64,000 nucleotides of DNA from CAIWHR01 sp963779805 (GCA_963779805.1 CAVZZN010000004.1:1-64000); one strand, 5' to 3'. Positions 1 to 10,008 are shown, numbered from the stretch's first letter. The notes: generated by a model not told the origin, from the sequence alone. Translations and numbers: made by a program.

Positions 1-14
1 GCGCCAAATAATCA

Positions 15-45
15 AGGGGTTAGGCAAATAGCCTAGCCCCTTTTT
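15..45 (+). terminator. Rho-independent terminator
   Basis: An 11-bp stem (AGGGGTTAGGC pairing with GCCTAGCCCCT, one G-U pair) closes a 5-nt AAATA loop and runs straight into a T tract. This is a textbook intrinsic terminator for plus-strand transcription entering from outside the window. The gene it ends is not visible. Confidence 0.8.
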
Positions 46-493
46 CTTCGGGGCTACCTATGGGCTACCGCTGGGAACGCGCCGCGCGATACCGGCAGAG
101 AAGGTGGCGGGGTAGGTAAGTGCGTGTTAACCCTTTACCCTGTATGGACCCACGTGCGACCGGCCGTGTAAGCAATGCGCACTAACATCAGCGCCGCGTA
201 AAGCAATGGGCGACGGCCTATTCGGACTTTCCCTGGCGTCTTCCCGATACTTGCCCGAAAGCATGAACATCATCCTGCCTGGGCGGGCCCATGTACCAGA
301 GTCACATTGCGTGCGCGCACGCTGACGAGTTGAACGAACTGCGCGCCGCCGCGATGTTTGGGGCCGCGGACCGCGCGTTTCCGAACGTTGCCCCGCGGGA
401 GCAAGTTGCCATGAGCGCTGTTCCGAGTCCGGTTATCCAATCCACGGACGAAAAAGGCTACTCGATGGTCTCTCGGCTGAAAGCGGAGAAGAC
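46..493. other. Intergenic region, no convincing gene
   Basis: No recognisable gene lies between the terminator and the cytochrome gene. A 69-codon open frame (291-500) shows no signal peptide, domain or ribosome-binding site and overlaps the next start, so I do not call it. Two copies of GGCTACC sit at 52-58 and 63-69, 11 bp apart. Confidence 0.5.
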
Positions 494-1030
494 ATGTTGA
501 AAGGCGTCGTTATAGGCGTGGCATTGACGCTCGCCGTTGTCTTGATCGGCGCTTATTCTCTGGTGCAAAGCGGTCTCATCCCGGCCAATGCCGATGCGAA
601 ACCCGGTCGGCTGGAAATCTGGATGGCCCGTACCTCGCTGGACGCGACAATGCGTCGTGACGCCCCAAAGGGCCAAAACCCGGTAGCGCCGACCGAGCAG
701 GATCTCCTCGATGGAGTTCGGCTCTTTGCGCAGAACTGTGCGGTTTGCCACGGTTCCGCGAAAGGGACTGCGTCGGCGTCACCGATAGCGAAGGGTCTTT
801 ACCCGAAGCCGCCGCAACTGGCGACCGATGGAGTTGAGGACGACCCGGAGGGTGTTTCGTTCTGGAAGATCAAACACGGTATTCGTTTGACGGGCATGCC
901 TTCGTTCGGGTACTCCCTTAGCGACCGGCAGATCTGGACGCTCGCGCTTTTCCTCAAGCACATGGACAAGTTGCCGCCGGCCGTAGAGCAGGCTTGGCAG
1001 CAAGTCTCGAACTGGCCGGTAAATCCATGA
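494..1030 (+). CDS. Membrane-anchored mono-heme cytochrome c
   Basis: This 178-residue protein starts with an uncleaved-looking hydrophobic segment (about residues 4-27) that should anchor it facing the periplasm. One heme site, CAVCH, lies near residue 82, and a Met in the segment RLTGMPSFGYSLSD near residue 132 is the likely distal ligand. Together these indicate a class I cytochrome c that carries electrons in the periplasm. The start is supported by GGAGAAG a few bases upstream. No partner oxidase or dehydrogenase is adjacent, so its donor and acceptor are unknown. A second cytochrome fused to DUF2231 lies 3.6 kb downstream on the other strand. Confidence 0.85.
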   Translation: MLKGVVIGVALTLAVVLIGAYSLVQSGLIPANADAKPGRLEIWMARTSLDATMRRDAPKGQNPVAPTEQDLLDGVRLFAQNCAVCHGSAKGTASASPIAKGLYPKPPQLATDGVEDDPEGVSFWKIKHGIRLTGMPSFGYSLSDRQIWTLALFLKHMDKLPPAVEQAWQQVSNWPVNP

Positions 1031-1267
1031 ACCCGAGGATCTCCGAAGTCGAACAAGCCGCCGTCGATGGCACGTGTAGAAAGCTCTATCAATTCCTCAC
1101 CCAGTCAACCCACAAATTTCGCTGACGAACCTTTTGATGAGCAGCTCGCTTCTGCTGCATCATGATTCGCGACGCACGGTGGACAAGCTTGCGCACACAC
1201 CACAGCCGATGCTTCAATGCAATTGGCCGCAAGCCGTTCGCAATGCGCACATGAGATAACTCGCCGG

Positions 1268-2729
1268 TCAGAGCTGGAAGCCGATCCACAGCACCAGCCC
1301 TTCGACGAAGTCGCGCCACAGACCGGGCGGCTGCGCGTCGTAGCGGCAGGCCGCACGGCGTTCAAGGTCGAACCAGGCAGAAAAGCGGGCGATATCGCTG
1401 GCGTCATGAAACGCCACCATGAGTTCGTAATTGAGGAACAGGCTGCGGCTGTCCAGGTTAGTGGAGCCCGCCAGCGCCAGCACATCATCGATGATGGCGG
1501 CTTTGGCGTGCAGCATGTGCGGCGCGAGCCAGACGCGCACCCCCGCAGCGGCAAGAGCGCGCAGCGAACGATGCCGCGCGATGTCGGCCAGGCGATGGTT
1601 GGACCGTGCCGGCAACAGCAAATCCACTTCCACGCCCCGCCTTGCCGCCAGACACAGCGCCATCAGCAAGGCATCGTCGAGCAGAACATAGGGCGAGACG
1701 AGCGCCATGCGCGTGCGCGCGCGGTAGCCCGCGCTGACGAGCAGCGCGTGCACGGTGTCGTCAGCCTGATCAGGGCCCGAGGCGATAATCTGCCCCGCGG
1801 CCTCGCCAGGCGCGGCGATGGGGATGGGCTTCGCGTCCGCCGCCGCAGCAGCGCCCATCGCCGACGGTTCGGTCCCCACCGCGAAGACCCAGTCGCGCCG
1901 GAACAGATCGGCTGCCTGCCGAGCGAGCGGGCCTTGCAGATCGAAGCTCAGGTCGCGCCACGCCGCGCAGCCGGGCTGCGCTTCGAAATACTCCGCGGCC
2001 AGATTGCGCCCGCCGCACCACAGCCGCTCGGCCACGCAGCCAGCGTCGGCCACCGCGAGCTTGCGATGGTTGCGCAGATTCGTTCGACCATTCAGATTGA
2101 AGCGCAGCAGGGGCGCAAAGAGCCCGACCCGGACACCCGCGTGCACGAGTGGCGACAGGTCGGGCCACCCGCCCATCATGCGGCCCACCCCGTCGAGCAA
2201 CAGCCGCACCTGCACCCCGGAGCGTGCCTTGGCGGCCAGATGCGAGATCACCGCCTCGCCGACCGTGTCCCGCCCGAGCATGAAGCTGCACACATCGAGG
2301 GTGTGCTGCGCACCGTCGATCAGTTCCAGCAGCGCTCGCAGCGACTCCGCGCCATCGGCGTGGACGCACAAGGCCCGGTATGTTCGCGGGGCACGGCTGC
2401 CCGAGCGCGGCGGCCACCTCGGCCGGCCAGGCACTCCCATCGGCGCTGCGTGGAATCGTCCGAGCATCCGCGCGTGAACGGCCGGTGCGGGTGAGCTTGC
2501 GCGTGCCGAACAGCAGATACAGCGGCAGCGCGGCGTAGGGCAACAGGAACATGAACAATACCCAGCCGATCGCGGCGGATGGATGCCGGCGTTGCTGCAG
2601 CACGTGCGAGGCCACCACATACACGAGCAGGCCGGTGACGGTAAACAGCCCATGCAGCGACAGCCAATGCGAAGGTGTCAGGGCAGGCAACACGTGCGGC
2701 GCAGCCGAAGGATGGAGCATTTCGGTCAT
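1268..2729 (-). CDS. Cardiolipin synthase / phospholipase D-like protein, frameshifted
   Basis: The protein has the layout of bacterial cardiolipin synthases: an N-terminal PLDc_N part with two membrane segments (residues about 15-65 from the start at 2729), then two HKD motifs. The first reads NHRKLAVADAG and the second LHAKAAIIDD followed by GSTNLDSRS, so both catalytic His-Lys pairs are present. The family transfers phosphatidyl groups at the inner membrane. The N-terminal and catalytic parts lie in different frames, with the switch near 2360-2400 in GC-rich sequence. All family residues on both sides are kept, so I read this as one gene with an indel, either a sequencing error or a recent mutation. 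Confidence 0.75.
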
Positions 2730-3046
2730 GAAGTCAGGCGTACTGCGCGCCTTGGATTGCGGACCGATTTTGCCCGGCTTATCAATTTGGATCAGGATTG
2801 ACTCGCCGAGGCTCCGCATCGCCCATCGTGGGCTCCGTACAGCACGTATTGAGCGCTGCGAAACTTGCCCATCGATGGCTTTCATATGAGCTAGCCGTTT
2901 AGCGGAGATGAACCGCGTCGGTATGGCGCCAGCAGACAGGTCGCACGCGCTTAACCCGCGCGGGCGCGACGAGCAGCAATTCGAGTGAGTATGAACGGGC
3001 TCAGACTTTGGATGTCGCCATTGCGGGCCGCCGACCGGTGCCCTTG

Positions 3047-3760
3047 ATGGCATTGGCTGAGATCCAACGATGCCGCTGGCGTGCACTGGCCGATCGGTCG
3101 GCGCTGGATCGTGCCGTCGCAGTGAGCATTCTGGCGGCGGCCGATCGCGCCATAAGGGCGCGTGGCCAGTTCCTTCTCGTCCTTGCCGGCGGCGACACCC
3201 CGCGCGGCGCGTATCGAAGGCTGCGCGAGGCCAGCGCAGCCTGGTCGGAGTGGCACGTCTACTTCGGTGACGAGCGATGTCTGCCTGCGGTCGACCCGGC
3301 GCGCAACTCGCGCATGGTCGGAGCGATTTGGCTCGACCACGTTTTCATCCCCGCAAACCAGGTGCACGCCATTCCAGCGGAAACGGGAGCTGTTCAAGCG
3401 GCTCGAGCGTACACCGAGACTTTACGCGGGATCGGCGAATTCGACCTGGTGCTGCTTGGTCTGGGCGAGGATGGCCACACGGCGAGCCTGTTCCCCGGTC
3501 ATGATTGGGGGAGGGCGCCTGGGTCGCCGGACGCGCTGGCGGTATTCGAAGCGCCCAAACCGCCGCCGCAGCGCGTGACGCTGAGCGCAGCAAGGCTGAG
3601 CCGGGCCCGGCAAGTCATGTTTCTGGTCCGCGGTGAAACGAAGCACAAGGCGGTTTTCGATTGGCGCGCCGGCAAAGACATTCCCGCGCGGGCGATTACG
3701 CCGGTCGCCGGTGTTGACGTGCTGGTCGAATCTGCGTTGCTTCAGCCACTGAAGGCCTGA
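3047..3760 (+). CDS. pgl: 6-phosphogluconolactonase
   Basis: This enzyme hydrolyses 6-phosphogluconolactone to 6-phosphogluconate in the oxidative pentose phosphate / Entner-Doudoroff route in the cytosol. The Pgl signatures appear in order: LAGGDTPRGAYRRL, FGDERCLP and LGLGEDGHTASLFP, which form the sugar-phosphate pocket. Length is about the family norm. The frame is open back to 3008. I prefer the ATG at 3047 because the alignable protein begins there, but the start is uncertain and no strong ribosome-binding site separates the two. There is no zwf or edd neighbour, so the gene stands alone. Confidence 0.85.
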   Translation: MALAEIQRCRWRALADRSALDRAVAVSILAAADRAIRARGQFLLVLAGGDTPRGAYRRLREASAAWSEWHVYFGDERCLPAVDPARNSRMVGAIWLDHVFIPANQVHAIPAETGAVQAARAYTETLRGIGEFDLVLLGLGEDGHTASLFPGHDWGRAPGSPDALAVFEAPKPPPQRVTLSAARLSRARQVMFLVRGETKHKAVFDWRAGKDIPARAITPVAGVDVLVESALLQPLKA

Positions 3761-3912
3761 CAGCAAACTGCTGGCGCATGAAGCAAGATGGACGACGTTG
3801 GATGGTCGGTCATTGACACTTTGCCGCCGAAGCAGCCGGACGTAACGCAACACCAGGCACGGCCTGCGCGCTGAACGGGGCCGACGTCGTCAAGCTCCTT
3901 GCATCGGGTCGT

Positions 3913-4335
3913 CTACAAAAGTCCTCGGATTCGACTTCGCGCCGACCATGCGCGTCCGACCTGAATGCTCTTCGTTGGCCGACGTCGAGGAGCGTCGTTG
4001 CAGCCACGGGTCGTCGTCGGGAACCGGAACGCCCGATCAGGTGCATCTGCGTCAAGTCGATGACGCATCGACAGTATTGGGCGTCCGGCTTCAATGCGAA
4101 CCACGGGACGGCCAGCCATTTGCGTCCGATCCGACAGAGTGCCGCCGACCGACAACACGGCATGTCGGACGCAGCCGGTACGCGTATCGATCACGATCTC
4201 CTCGAGTCTGCCCACAAGATCGCCATCACCGTCGTAGACCCGATTTGCCACCAGGCTCTTCACTCCAACGAGGCATGCATCGGCTGGGATATCGGCGGCC
4301 GCAGAGATCCGGGTTCCTCGTATCCAGCTCAACAT
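3913..4335 (-). pseudogene. PRC-barrel domain protein, broken frame
   Basis: The N-terminal half (residues about 25-72) carries a PRC-barrel core: VGVKSLVANRVYDGDGD, then GRLEEIVIDTRTGCVRHAVL. The continuation expected of the family (KWLAVPWFALKPDAQ) is found in a different minus-strand frame at about 3990-4120, so the reading frame is interrupted after the SVGG segment. Downstream of that the sequence no longer looks like a PRC-barrel protein. The family includes small soluble stress-associated proteins. Two disruptions plus a poor C-terminus make decay likelier here than in most other frameshifted genes of the window. Confidence 0.6.
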
Positions 4336-4668
4336 GTTCGACTCCTCGAAAGCAGCGATTTCGGAAAGGTCACGCGGTCAACGTGCTTCTGCAGCGCCGT
4401 TGATGGTGCCGCATCCTCATCATGCCGCTCGAGGAATAGATATTCGAAATCGCTCGCTCAGTCTGTGCGCTACCAAACATGCATACCTGCGACGGCAGGC
4501 GTGGCCAACGCTGGTCGCTACCGTTTACGCGCCAATCCCGTGCCACATTGTGCGGAAAATGGCCGCCACTTCCTGGAGGCTGCGGCCAAGCCTATGGCGG
4601 CGGGATACCCGCTACTTGGCTTCCTCATCTCTTTGACATGCTCGAGCGGACCAAGCCATCGCAAGATA
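4336..4668. other. Gap without a supportable gene
   Basis: Several frames are open on both strands but none has a domain, signal peptide or ribosome-binding site, and the strings are Arg/Ser-rich as expected of shadow frames. GC is visibly lower than in the rest of the window. I see no structured element here. Confidence 0.4.
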
Positions 4669-5376
4669 TCAATGCGCCAGGACATGCGTGATGTAGTTGT
4701 ATAGCTCGCTTGCCTGCTGGTCGGAGACTGTTGTGGAAGAGAAAGAAGGGGCATTGCCCCCGCAGAGCCGTTCGGCCGCTTGGGATCGCGAATGAACGCA
4801 AGAAACGTTGCGAGGTTCTGAAGTGTAAGCGGAATTCAATAAAGGCAAGGTGGGAACGATGACATTGGCTCCCTTGGGGTGGCAAGACACGCAATTTTCG
4901 TTGAAGATATCCATGCCCGCAACAAAGGCCTCAGGGGCCTTCGGTTTCGCACCGCCATAAACCAAGTTCCCGCCGTAATAACCTAAGACCACGACGATAA
5001 GAAAGGATGCGGCGTAATTCGTCAAAACGCCCGCGGACCCGTTCCTCTTCGTTTGAACAAGGAACACACTGACAAAGACCAGAACGAGTAATACAACGGC
5101 CAGAACCAGCTTTATTCTGATGGAGCGAGCCAGGCTCCGGCGTAGAAGTGCTGCCAGTCCATAAACCCGAACAGGATCGTAGGGAATAGAAAGAGGCCGG
5201 CGAGGATAGTGCAATAGTGTGCCGTCTGAGCCAGAGCGGGTCGTCGGAATACCGTAGCTGCTATGCCAAATATCAATGCCGCCACGAGCAGCGCCGATGG
5301 GCATATGAACTTCAGTCGGATGAATCGGATGTGGGTAACCCATCTTCTCAAGCAACTTGTAGACGGTGTCGAACAT
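4669..5376 (-). pseudogene. DUF2231 membrane domain fused to cytochrome c, multiply frameshifted
   Basis: Joining three minus-strand frames gives one coherent protein. It starts at 5376 with an AAGGAGA ribosome-binding site. It then has HPTEVHMPIG and a DUF2231-like multi-pass membrane region including FGFMDWQHFYAGAW, two more membrane helices, and a periplasmic cytochrome c domain with heme site CVSCH. The C-terminus ends YNYITHVLAH. Frame switches are needed near 5300, 5115, about 4820 and about 4760. DUF2231-cytochrome fusions are membrane electron-transfer proteins of unclear role. Composition is markedly less GC-rich than most of the window, which suggests acquisition from elsewhere. Several indels in one gene argue for either poor local sequence or a decaying gene. 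Confidence 0.65.
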
Positions 5377-5619
5377 GCGGTCTCCTTCTTGTACAACTGA
5401 CGATGAGTACTCGGCGGTCGCCATGACCGCTTGCCGGTTGCCAACACGTTACTTGTACGTCTGATCGAGTTCGGGTCGATGGCTGTTCGCACCGGTTCCC
5501 GGAATGGAACAAGGGCCTAAATAATGAAACGGTACAGTTGCGTTGCGTTACGTTACGGAAAGGAATACGCTAGGAGCCATTCGGATGCAACGTCTCCGCA
5601 TGACCGAGGAGGAGTTCCC

Positions 5620-6186
5620 ATGATGAAGTGCAATGCCGTTGCAATCGGCCGTCTGGTGGTCGGGATTGCTCTCGCTCTCGCGCTCGCGCCGATGTCGTCG
5701 GCGTTTGCCGATGGGGGATACCGTGGCGGCCATGGTCATGCGCATTACGGTGGCCACGGCGGCTTCGGCGTGGCCGGTCTTCGGCCTGGCCGGCGTGGTC
5801 GTCGGCGCGGCTGCCGCGATCGTGGACGCGCCGATTGCGATCCGGTAGCAGCGGCGAACGCCCCGTACTATGGAACCGCTCCGGGTTATGCAGTGCCCCC
5901 CGTTGCGTATGACAATGCATTCGCGGAGCCGGCCTACCACAACCCGCCCGCGGGTCCGGTCTATTACAACGTGCCTGCCGCAGCGAACTATTACGGACCG
6001 CCCGCGGCGCCGACCTATTACGCTCCGCCGCCAGCGCGGGTGTATTACGCGCCGCCGGCCCGCGCTTACTACCGCGCACCGGCTCCGGTGCACTACGCGC
6101 CTCGTCCAGTCCGGTACGGTCCGCCGCCGGGCTACTCAGGTCAACCTGCGGCGGTTCCGCCGGGGTACTACCCCTACGGACGTTAA
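5620..6186 (+). CDS. Secreted Tyr/Pro-rich glycine-zipper protein
   Basis: A good ribosome-binding site (GAGGAGG) precedes the ATG at 5620. A signal peptide (about residues 1-31, ending SSAFA) is followed by a Gly/His-rich stretch and then a repetitive tail built of YY, PPA and APP units such as YYAPPPARVYY. Between about 5770 and 5845 the current frame reads as an unlikely Arg/Gly string. The +2 frame over the same bases reads VFGLAGVVVGAAAAIVDAP, a normal glycine-zipper membrane segment for this class. Two compensating indels would restore it. Likely an envelope protein; molecular role unknown. Confidence 0.65.
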   Translation: MMKCNAVAIGRLVVGIALALALAPMSSAFADGGYRGGHGHAHYGGHGGFGVAGLRPGRRGRRRGCRDRGRADCDPVAAANAPYYGTAPGYAVPPVAYDNAFAEPAYHNPPAGPVYYNVPAAANYYGPPAAPTYYAPPPARVYYAPPARAYYRAPAPVHYAPRPVRYGPPPGYSGQPAAVPPGYYPYGR

Positions 6187-6198
6187 TCCGATCGCGGG

Positions 6199-6933
6199 AT
6201 GGTCCCACCAACTCGCAGTGGCTCCGCGCCACGAATTCGTGGCGGACAAACAATTCCGGTTGCAACCGCGTCCATTTCCGGCCGAGGCGGTCGCCCTGCG
6301 CGAGCGCAAGCAGAAAAAATCCGGGAGCGGATTATCGACGCGGCGACCCACCTGTTTTTGACTCTCGGATACGGTGCCACCAGCATCGAGGCGGTTGCGC
6401 AGCGGACGCGAATTTCGAAGCGAACGTTTTACCATCGTTTCGACGACAAGCCGGCGCTCTTCGCTGCTGTCGTTCATTCCATCATCGATCGCCTGCGTCC
6501 GCCCGCCGATGTGCCGCTCATCGACGGCGGCAACCTCCAGGACGTCCTGCATCGGTTGGCAGGTCTCATTCTGCGGGCGGCACTCGCCCAGCAGGCCATC
6601 GCCCTTCATCGATTGATCGTGGGTGAATCGGCGCGATTCCCCCATCTCACGGCCGTCGTGGCAGGGCAGGGAACCTCGGAAGCGCTCCAGCTCATCGCCG
6701 GCGTCCCCTCGATCGTGAAGCGCGAGCCGGAAATCTTCGACTCGACAATCCAGCCTTCGCGGCAGAGCAGTTTCTGCATATGGTGGTCGATGTTCCACAA
6801 CGCCGGTCAATGGGGCTGGTGCACCGATGACGGCCGTCGAACTCGACACATGGGCGAGCAACGTCGTCAATCTGTTCTTGAACGGCTGCCGCGGCTGGGT
6901 GCGTGCGTCGAGGTGACGACGACCACGACCTAA
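6199..6933 (+). CDS. TetR-family transcriptional regulator, C-terminus frameshifted
   Basis: The N-terminal DNA-binding domain is clear: RERIIDAATHLFLTLGYGAT, then SIEAVAQRTRISKRTFYHRF, the helix-turn-helix of TetR/AcrR repressors. The ligand-binding part resembles AefR-like regulators. After residue about 180 the frame turns unnatural, while another frame gives AAEQFLHMVVDVPQRRSMGL and then a third gives TAVELDTWASNVVNLFLNGC, the expected C-terminal helices. Indels near 6745 and 6826 would explain this. The annotated start may be too long, because family similarity begins around residue 30. It lies just downstream of the Tyr-rich gene; no target operator was found. Confidence 0.75.
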   Translation: MVPPTRSGSAPRIRGGQTIPVATASISGRGGRPARAQAEKIRERIIDAATHLFLTLGYGATSIEAVAQRTRISKRTFYHRFDDKPALFAAVVHSIIDRLRPPADVPLIDGGNLQDVLHRLAGLILRAALAQQAIALHRLIVGESARFPHLTAVVAGQGTSEALQLIAGVPSIVKREPEIFDSTIQPSRQSSFCIWWSMFHNAGQWGWCTDDGRRTRHMGEQRRQSVLERLPRLGACVEVTTTTT

Positions 6934-7089
6934 CTCGCGTCCGCCCCTTCCCCACCCGACGCGTCCAGTGGGCGCTTGCCGGGCATAGACTCCGCTGTCT
7001 CCGCCCCTCGACCGCGATGTGCTCGAGGTTCTCAGCTGTGTTTAGCAAGCTTGTCGTCTGCGCAGCTACCCCGTCGTGCAGAAGATGCG

Positions 7090-7260
7090 ATGCGCGTGGA
7101 ACTGAACGGCAACAACGGCCGCTGCCCGGTCTGCGCCGGTCACGACGGCTATCTCGCGGTCCCGCGCCTGTGGTTCGGCCACTGCGCGAAGCACCAGGTG
7201 CACTCGCGCGTAACCGCACTCACAGGCGACCTGCTAGCTAGAGCGTGCACTGCAGCCTGA
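7090..7260 (+). CDS. Small putative zinc-binding protein
   Basis: This 56-residue ORF contains RCPVCAGHDGYLAV and, after 13 residues, HCAKHQVHSR, i.e. a CxxC...CxxH arrangement that would bind one zinc. Small stand-alone proteins of this shape are common and uncharacterised in Proteobacteria. The frame opens farther upstream (6976) but that part has no features. No clear ribosome-binding site. Moderate confidence that it is expressed. Confidence 0.4.
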   Translation: MRVELNGNNGRCPVCAGHDGYLAVPRLWFGHCAKHQVHSRVTALTGDLLARACTAA

Positions 7261-7311
7261 TACCCGCACAGGACCGGGCGGTGCGCGTTCGATTCGTTGG
7301 TAAGTGGGCAC

Positions 7312-7548
7312 ATGAGTACCCTTCGAACGGGTGCGGTTCTCGCCATTGCTGCATTTGCTGCCGCGAGTGCGTTAGCGCAGTCCGGGATGTGGGTCTACGA
7401 GATTCACATCTGCACCGAGAAAGACCGCGTACGTTTGGACAGAGCACGGGACGCAATGCACGCGCGGCGCAAAAGTGCCACGACGGGCTTGACTTCTATC
7501 ATGCAATCGCCCACTCGATGTTGCGGCCAACGACCGGGTATCGTTTAA
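7312..7548 (+). CDS. Hypothetical secreted protein, possibly truncated
   Basis: The first 23 residues form a good signal peptide (TGAVLAIAAFAAASALAQ) with an Ala-x-Ala type cleavage site. The mature part, SGMWVYEIHICTEKDRV and onward, is short and matches nothing I know. The last 25 residues look like random sequence, so an indel may have cut the gene. ATG 7312 is preferred over an upstream in-frame start because the signal peptide begins there. Confidence 0.35.
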   Translation: MSTLRTGAVLAIAAFAAASALAQSGMWVYEIHICTEKDRVRLDRARDAMHARRKSATTGLTSIMQSPTRCCGQRPGIV

Positions 7549-7687
7549 TTCGGCTCCCGCGACGACGTGGCGCGATAGAAGGCTGTCATCCACAACCGTT
7601 TGCTTCACCCGATGGGGCTTGTTGGTCGATAGCAGTGCTGTTGGTTGCGATGACGCTTCTTGTCTGTCGCGATACGGAGACTTCTGA

Positions 7688-9644
7688 ATGGGAACAAGAA
7701 TGGCCGTCGCATCGTGCCTCGGCCCTCGCGGGAGAGCAATCCGCGCGTCTTTTCGGATCTGCACGTTCGCACTTGCCATTACGTCAGGGCACGTCGCCGG
7801 TGCACCGTTTGCGTACATCTCCAATTACGGCAGCGATACGGTCTCCGTGATCGACATCGCCACCAATACGGTAGTCGGCGCGCCCATCCCGGTGGGCTCG
7901 CACCCTTACGGCGTCGCCGCGAATACCCAAGGCACCCGCGTGTACGTCACCAACGAGGGTGGCAACAGCGTGTCCGTGATCGACACGGTGACGAGGTCTG
8001 TCGTGGCCACGATCCCCCTCGGCTCGGCGCCACAGGGCATTGCAGTCGACCGCACCGGCACGCGCGTGTACGTCGCGCGGACCGGAGCCGTTTCGGTGAT
8101 CGATACCGGTCTCGAACGCCGTCATCGACAGCATCCCGATGCAGTACACGTGGGAGTATGTGGCGGATGTGGACGTGAATCCGGCGGGTACACGCCTGTT
8201 TGTCGCGAACTCTCTTGGCCGTGCGACGGTGATCGATACACTCACCCATGCGGTCCAGCTTGTGTTCGACGACCCGTCGGTCAGCATGGACGGGGTGACG
8301 ACGGCAGTGGCCGTCGATCCTGCCGGACGCGCGTACTTCGGTTTCAACGCGGATATCTCGGCGTCTCTCTTCATCACGGACCCCGCTACCGATCAAGTGT
8401 CCGGCGGAGGGTCGCTTGGCCTTGCCGGAATCTCCGCCGTCGCCGTGAGCCCGACCGGAAATTACGCATTCGCCTCAATGGACGGGCGGTTGACTGCAAA
8501 ACCACTAATCAGACGGCTCGACATCGCCACGAACACGTTCACGGGTGAAGCCCTCGTCGGAGGCAGGGGCGTCGCAGTCGACCCGACCGGCAGCCGTGTG
8601 GTCGCCGTCAACAACACGAGCGACACCGTGTCCGTGGTCGATGCCGCCACCATGCAGGTGATCGGATCACCGATTCCAGTGGGGACCACGCCTATTGGAT
8701 TCGGCAAGTTCATCGGCCCCGCGCCGCCGGCGCGTTCTCCGGCGGTGCACTGGTACTACCACGGCAACGACGTCGGCAATCCGGCGGTGCCGATCGGTAC
8801 CACCGCCGTCTGGCGTGTCACGCCGGGAGCAGGCGTGGACGGGGTCGCCTACCCGGCGACGCTCCCCAACGGGTGGAGCGGCGCCGGCGCCGTAGCGGAT
8901 GCATCGGGCGACGGCGTTCCCGACGTGCTCTGGTTCGGGCCCTTCGATGGATCGATCCAGCCGATCAGCCGATGGATCATGGATAGCGCCGGAAACGTCG
9001 CGGCCACGGAGCCGGTATGCGATTGCGAGGGCGCCGTTGCGGAATGGGGCTTGGGTGACCTCGACAGCGATGGCCGCGCCGACCTGGTGGCGCGAAGCGC
9101 ATCAGGCCAGCTTCTCGTCGGCTACATGCCCGTGAGCGGCGCGATCTCGAGCTGGCGCGACTACGGAAGCGTTCCGCAGCAATGGAGCCTGCGCGGCGTC
9201 GCGGACCTCAACGGCGACGGCATCGCCGATCTCGTCTGGTTTCGTCCATCTGACGGCGTGGTCGCGATCTGGCTGATGCAGCCTGATGGCAGTTTCAATG
9301 CAGCGTTCCCGGCGAGCGCGGGAACGGACTGGCGGCCCTACAAAGTCGCGGACTTCGATGGCGACGGCAAGGCCGACATCTGGTGGCGCCATGCCGACGG
9401 CACGAATGCCGTCTGGTACATGAACGGTGGCGTCATCGATGACGCCGATTACTTCGTCGGGGCGCCGCTCGACACGTGGACGCTGGGCGCGGCCACTGAC
9501 GTGAACTTCGACCATCGCGCTGACCTGCTCTGGTACTCGCCCGCAGATGGATCGGTTGTGCGCTGGACGATGAATGGCCGTCATCTTGCGCCGGTGTTCG
9601 ATCAGCTGCCGAGCGCAGGCCCCGGCTGGCAAATCGTTCAGTGA
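7688..9644 (+). CDS. Secreted YVTN beta-propeller plus FG-GAP/VCBS repeat protein, frameshifted
   Basis: After a signal region (residues about 10-38) the protein has YVTN-type propeller repeats (FAYISNYGSDTVSVIDIATN, RVYVTNEGGNSVSVIDT, RLFVANSLGRATVIDT). From about 8890 on it has five Ca-binding FG-GAP-like repeats (DASGDGVPDVLW, DLDSDGRADLV, DLNGDGIADLVW, DFDGDGKADIWW, DVNFDHRADLLW). Both domains are extracellular or cell-surface scaffolds. The frame shifts once at about 8107. Removing one G there joins VIDT to VSNAVIDSIP and restores the repeat rhythm, so I give one gene. The coupling of an intracellular-style propeller to integrin-like repeats suggests adhesion or matrix binding, which is inference. 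Confidence 0.75.
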
Positions 9645-10008
9645 TTGCGATTGCTGCTGCCGAGAAACGCCGGAGCCAGCGAGTGCGATGCCCGACCCGC
9701 CGTTCGAGCGGACGCCCTCTTTGTGCGGGCTAACGCCGGGCTGACACTGTCCGACGGCTGTGTTCGCACATGAGCACGGGTAGAGCCTCGCTGGGCGAAG
9801 CTCGCCTCGACCGGATCGCCTGGTGAACGGCAGCGGCCGCGCTCGTCCCGCGGGGATTGAATCGCTGGGGAGCAGCTCCCTTGCGTTGCGTTACACTGCG
9901 AGGCGTTGATCGGCAGCCCCGGGCTGCGTCCGAGTTTCAGCTGGCAGTGCATACGCGGGGTTGGCGAGAGCTGACCCCTTCTTTTTTCTGCTGCCCCGGC
10001 AACGAGGC
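9645..10008. other. Intergenic region upstream of acyltransferase
   Basis: No gene is seen. There is a palindrome GCAGCCC-C-GGGCTGC at 9913-9927 without a T tract, so it is not an obvious terminator. The segment TTGCGTTGCGTTACACTGCG (9881-9900) contains a possible -10-like TACACT but no matching -35. Confidence 0.4.

Noticed and set aside
291..500. 69-codon ORF before the cytochrome gene
   Set aside because: No ribosome-binding site or signal sequence, and it overlaps a better start at 494.
1217..2494. A 425-codon plus-strand frame
   Set aside because: Antisense to the cardiolipin-synthase-like gene, whose HKD motifs are on the minus strand.
9913..9927. GCAGCCC-C-GGGCTGC as a terminator
   Set aside because: The loop is one base and no T tract follows.
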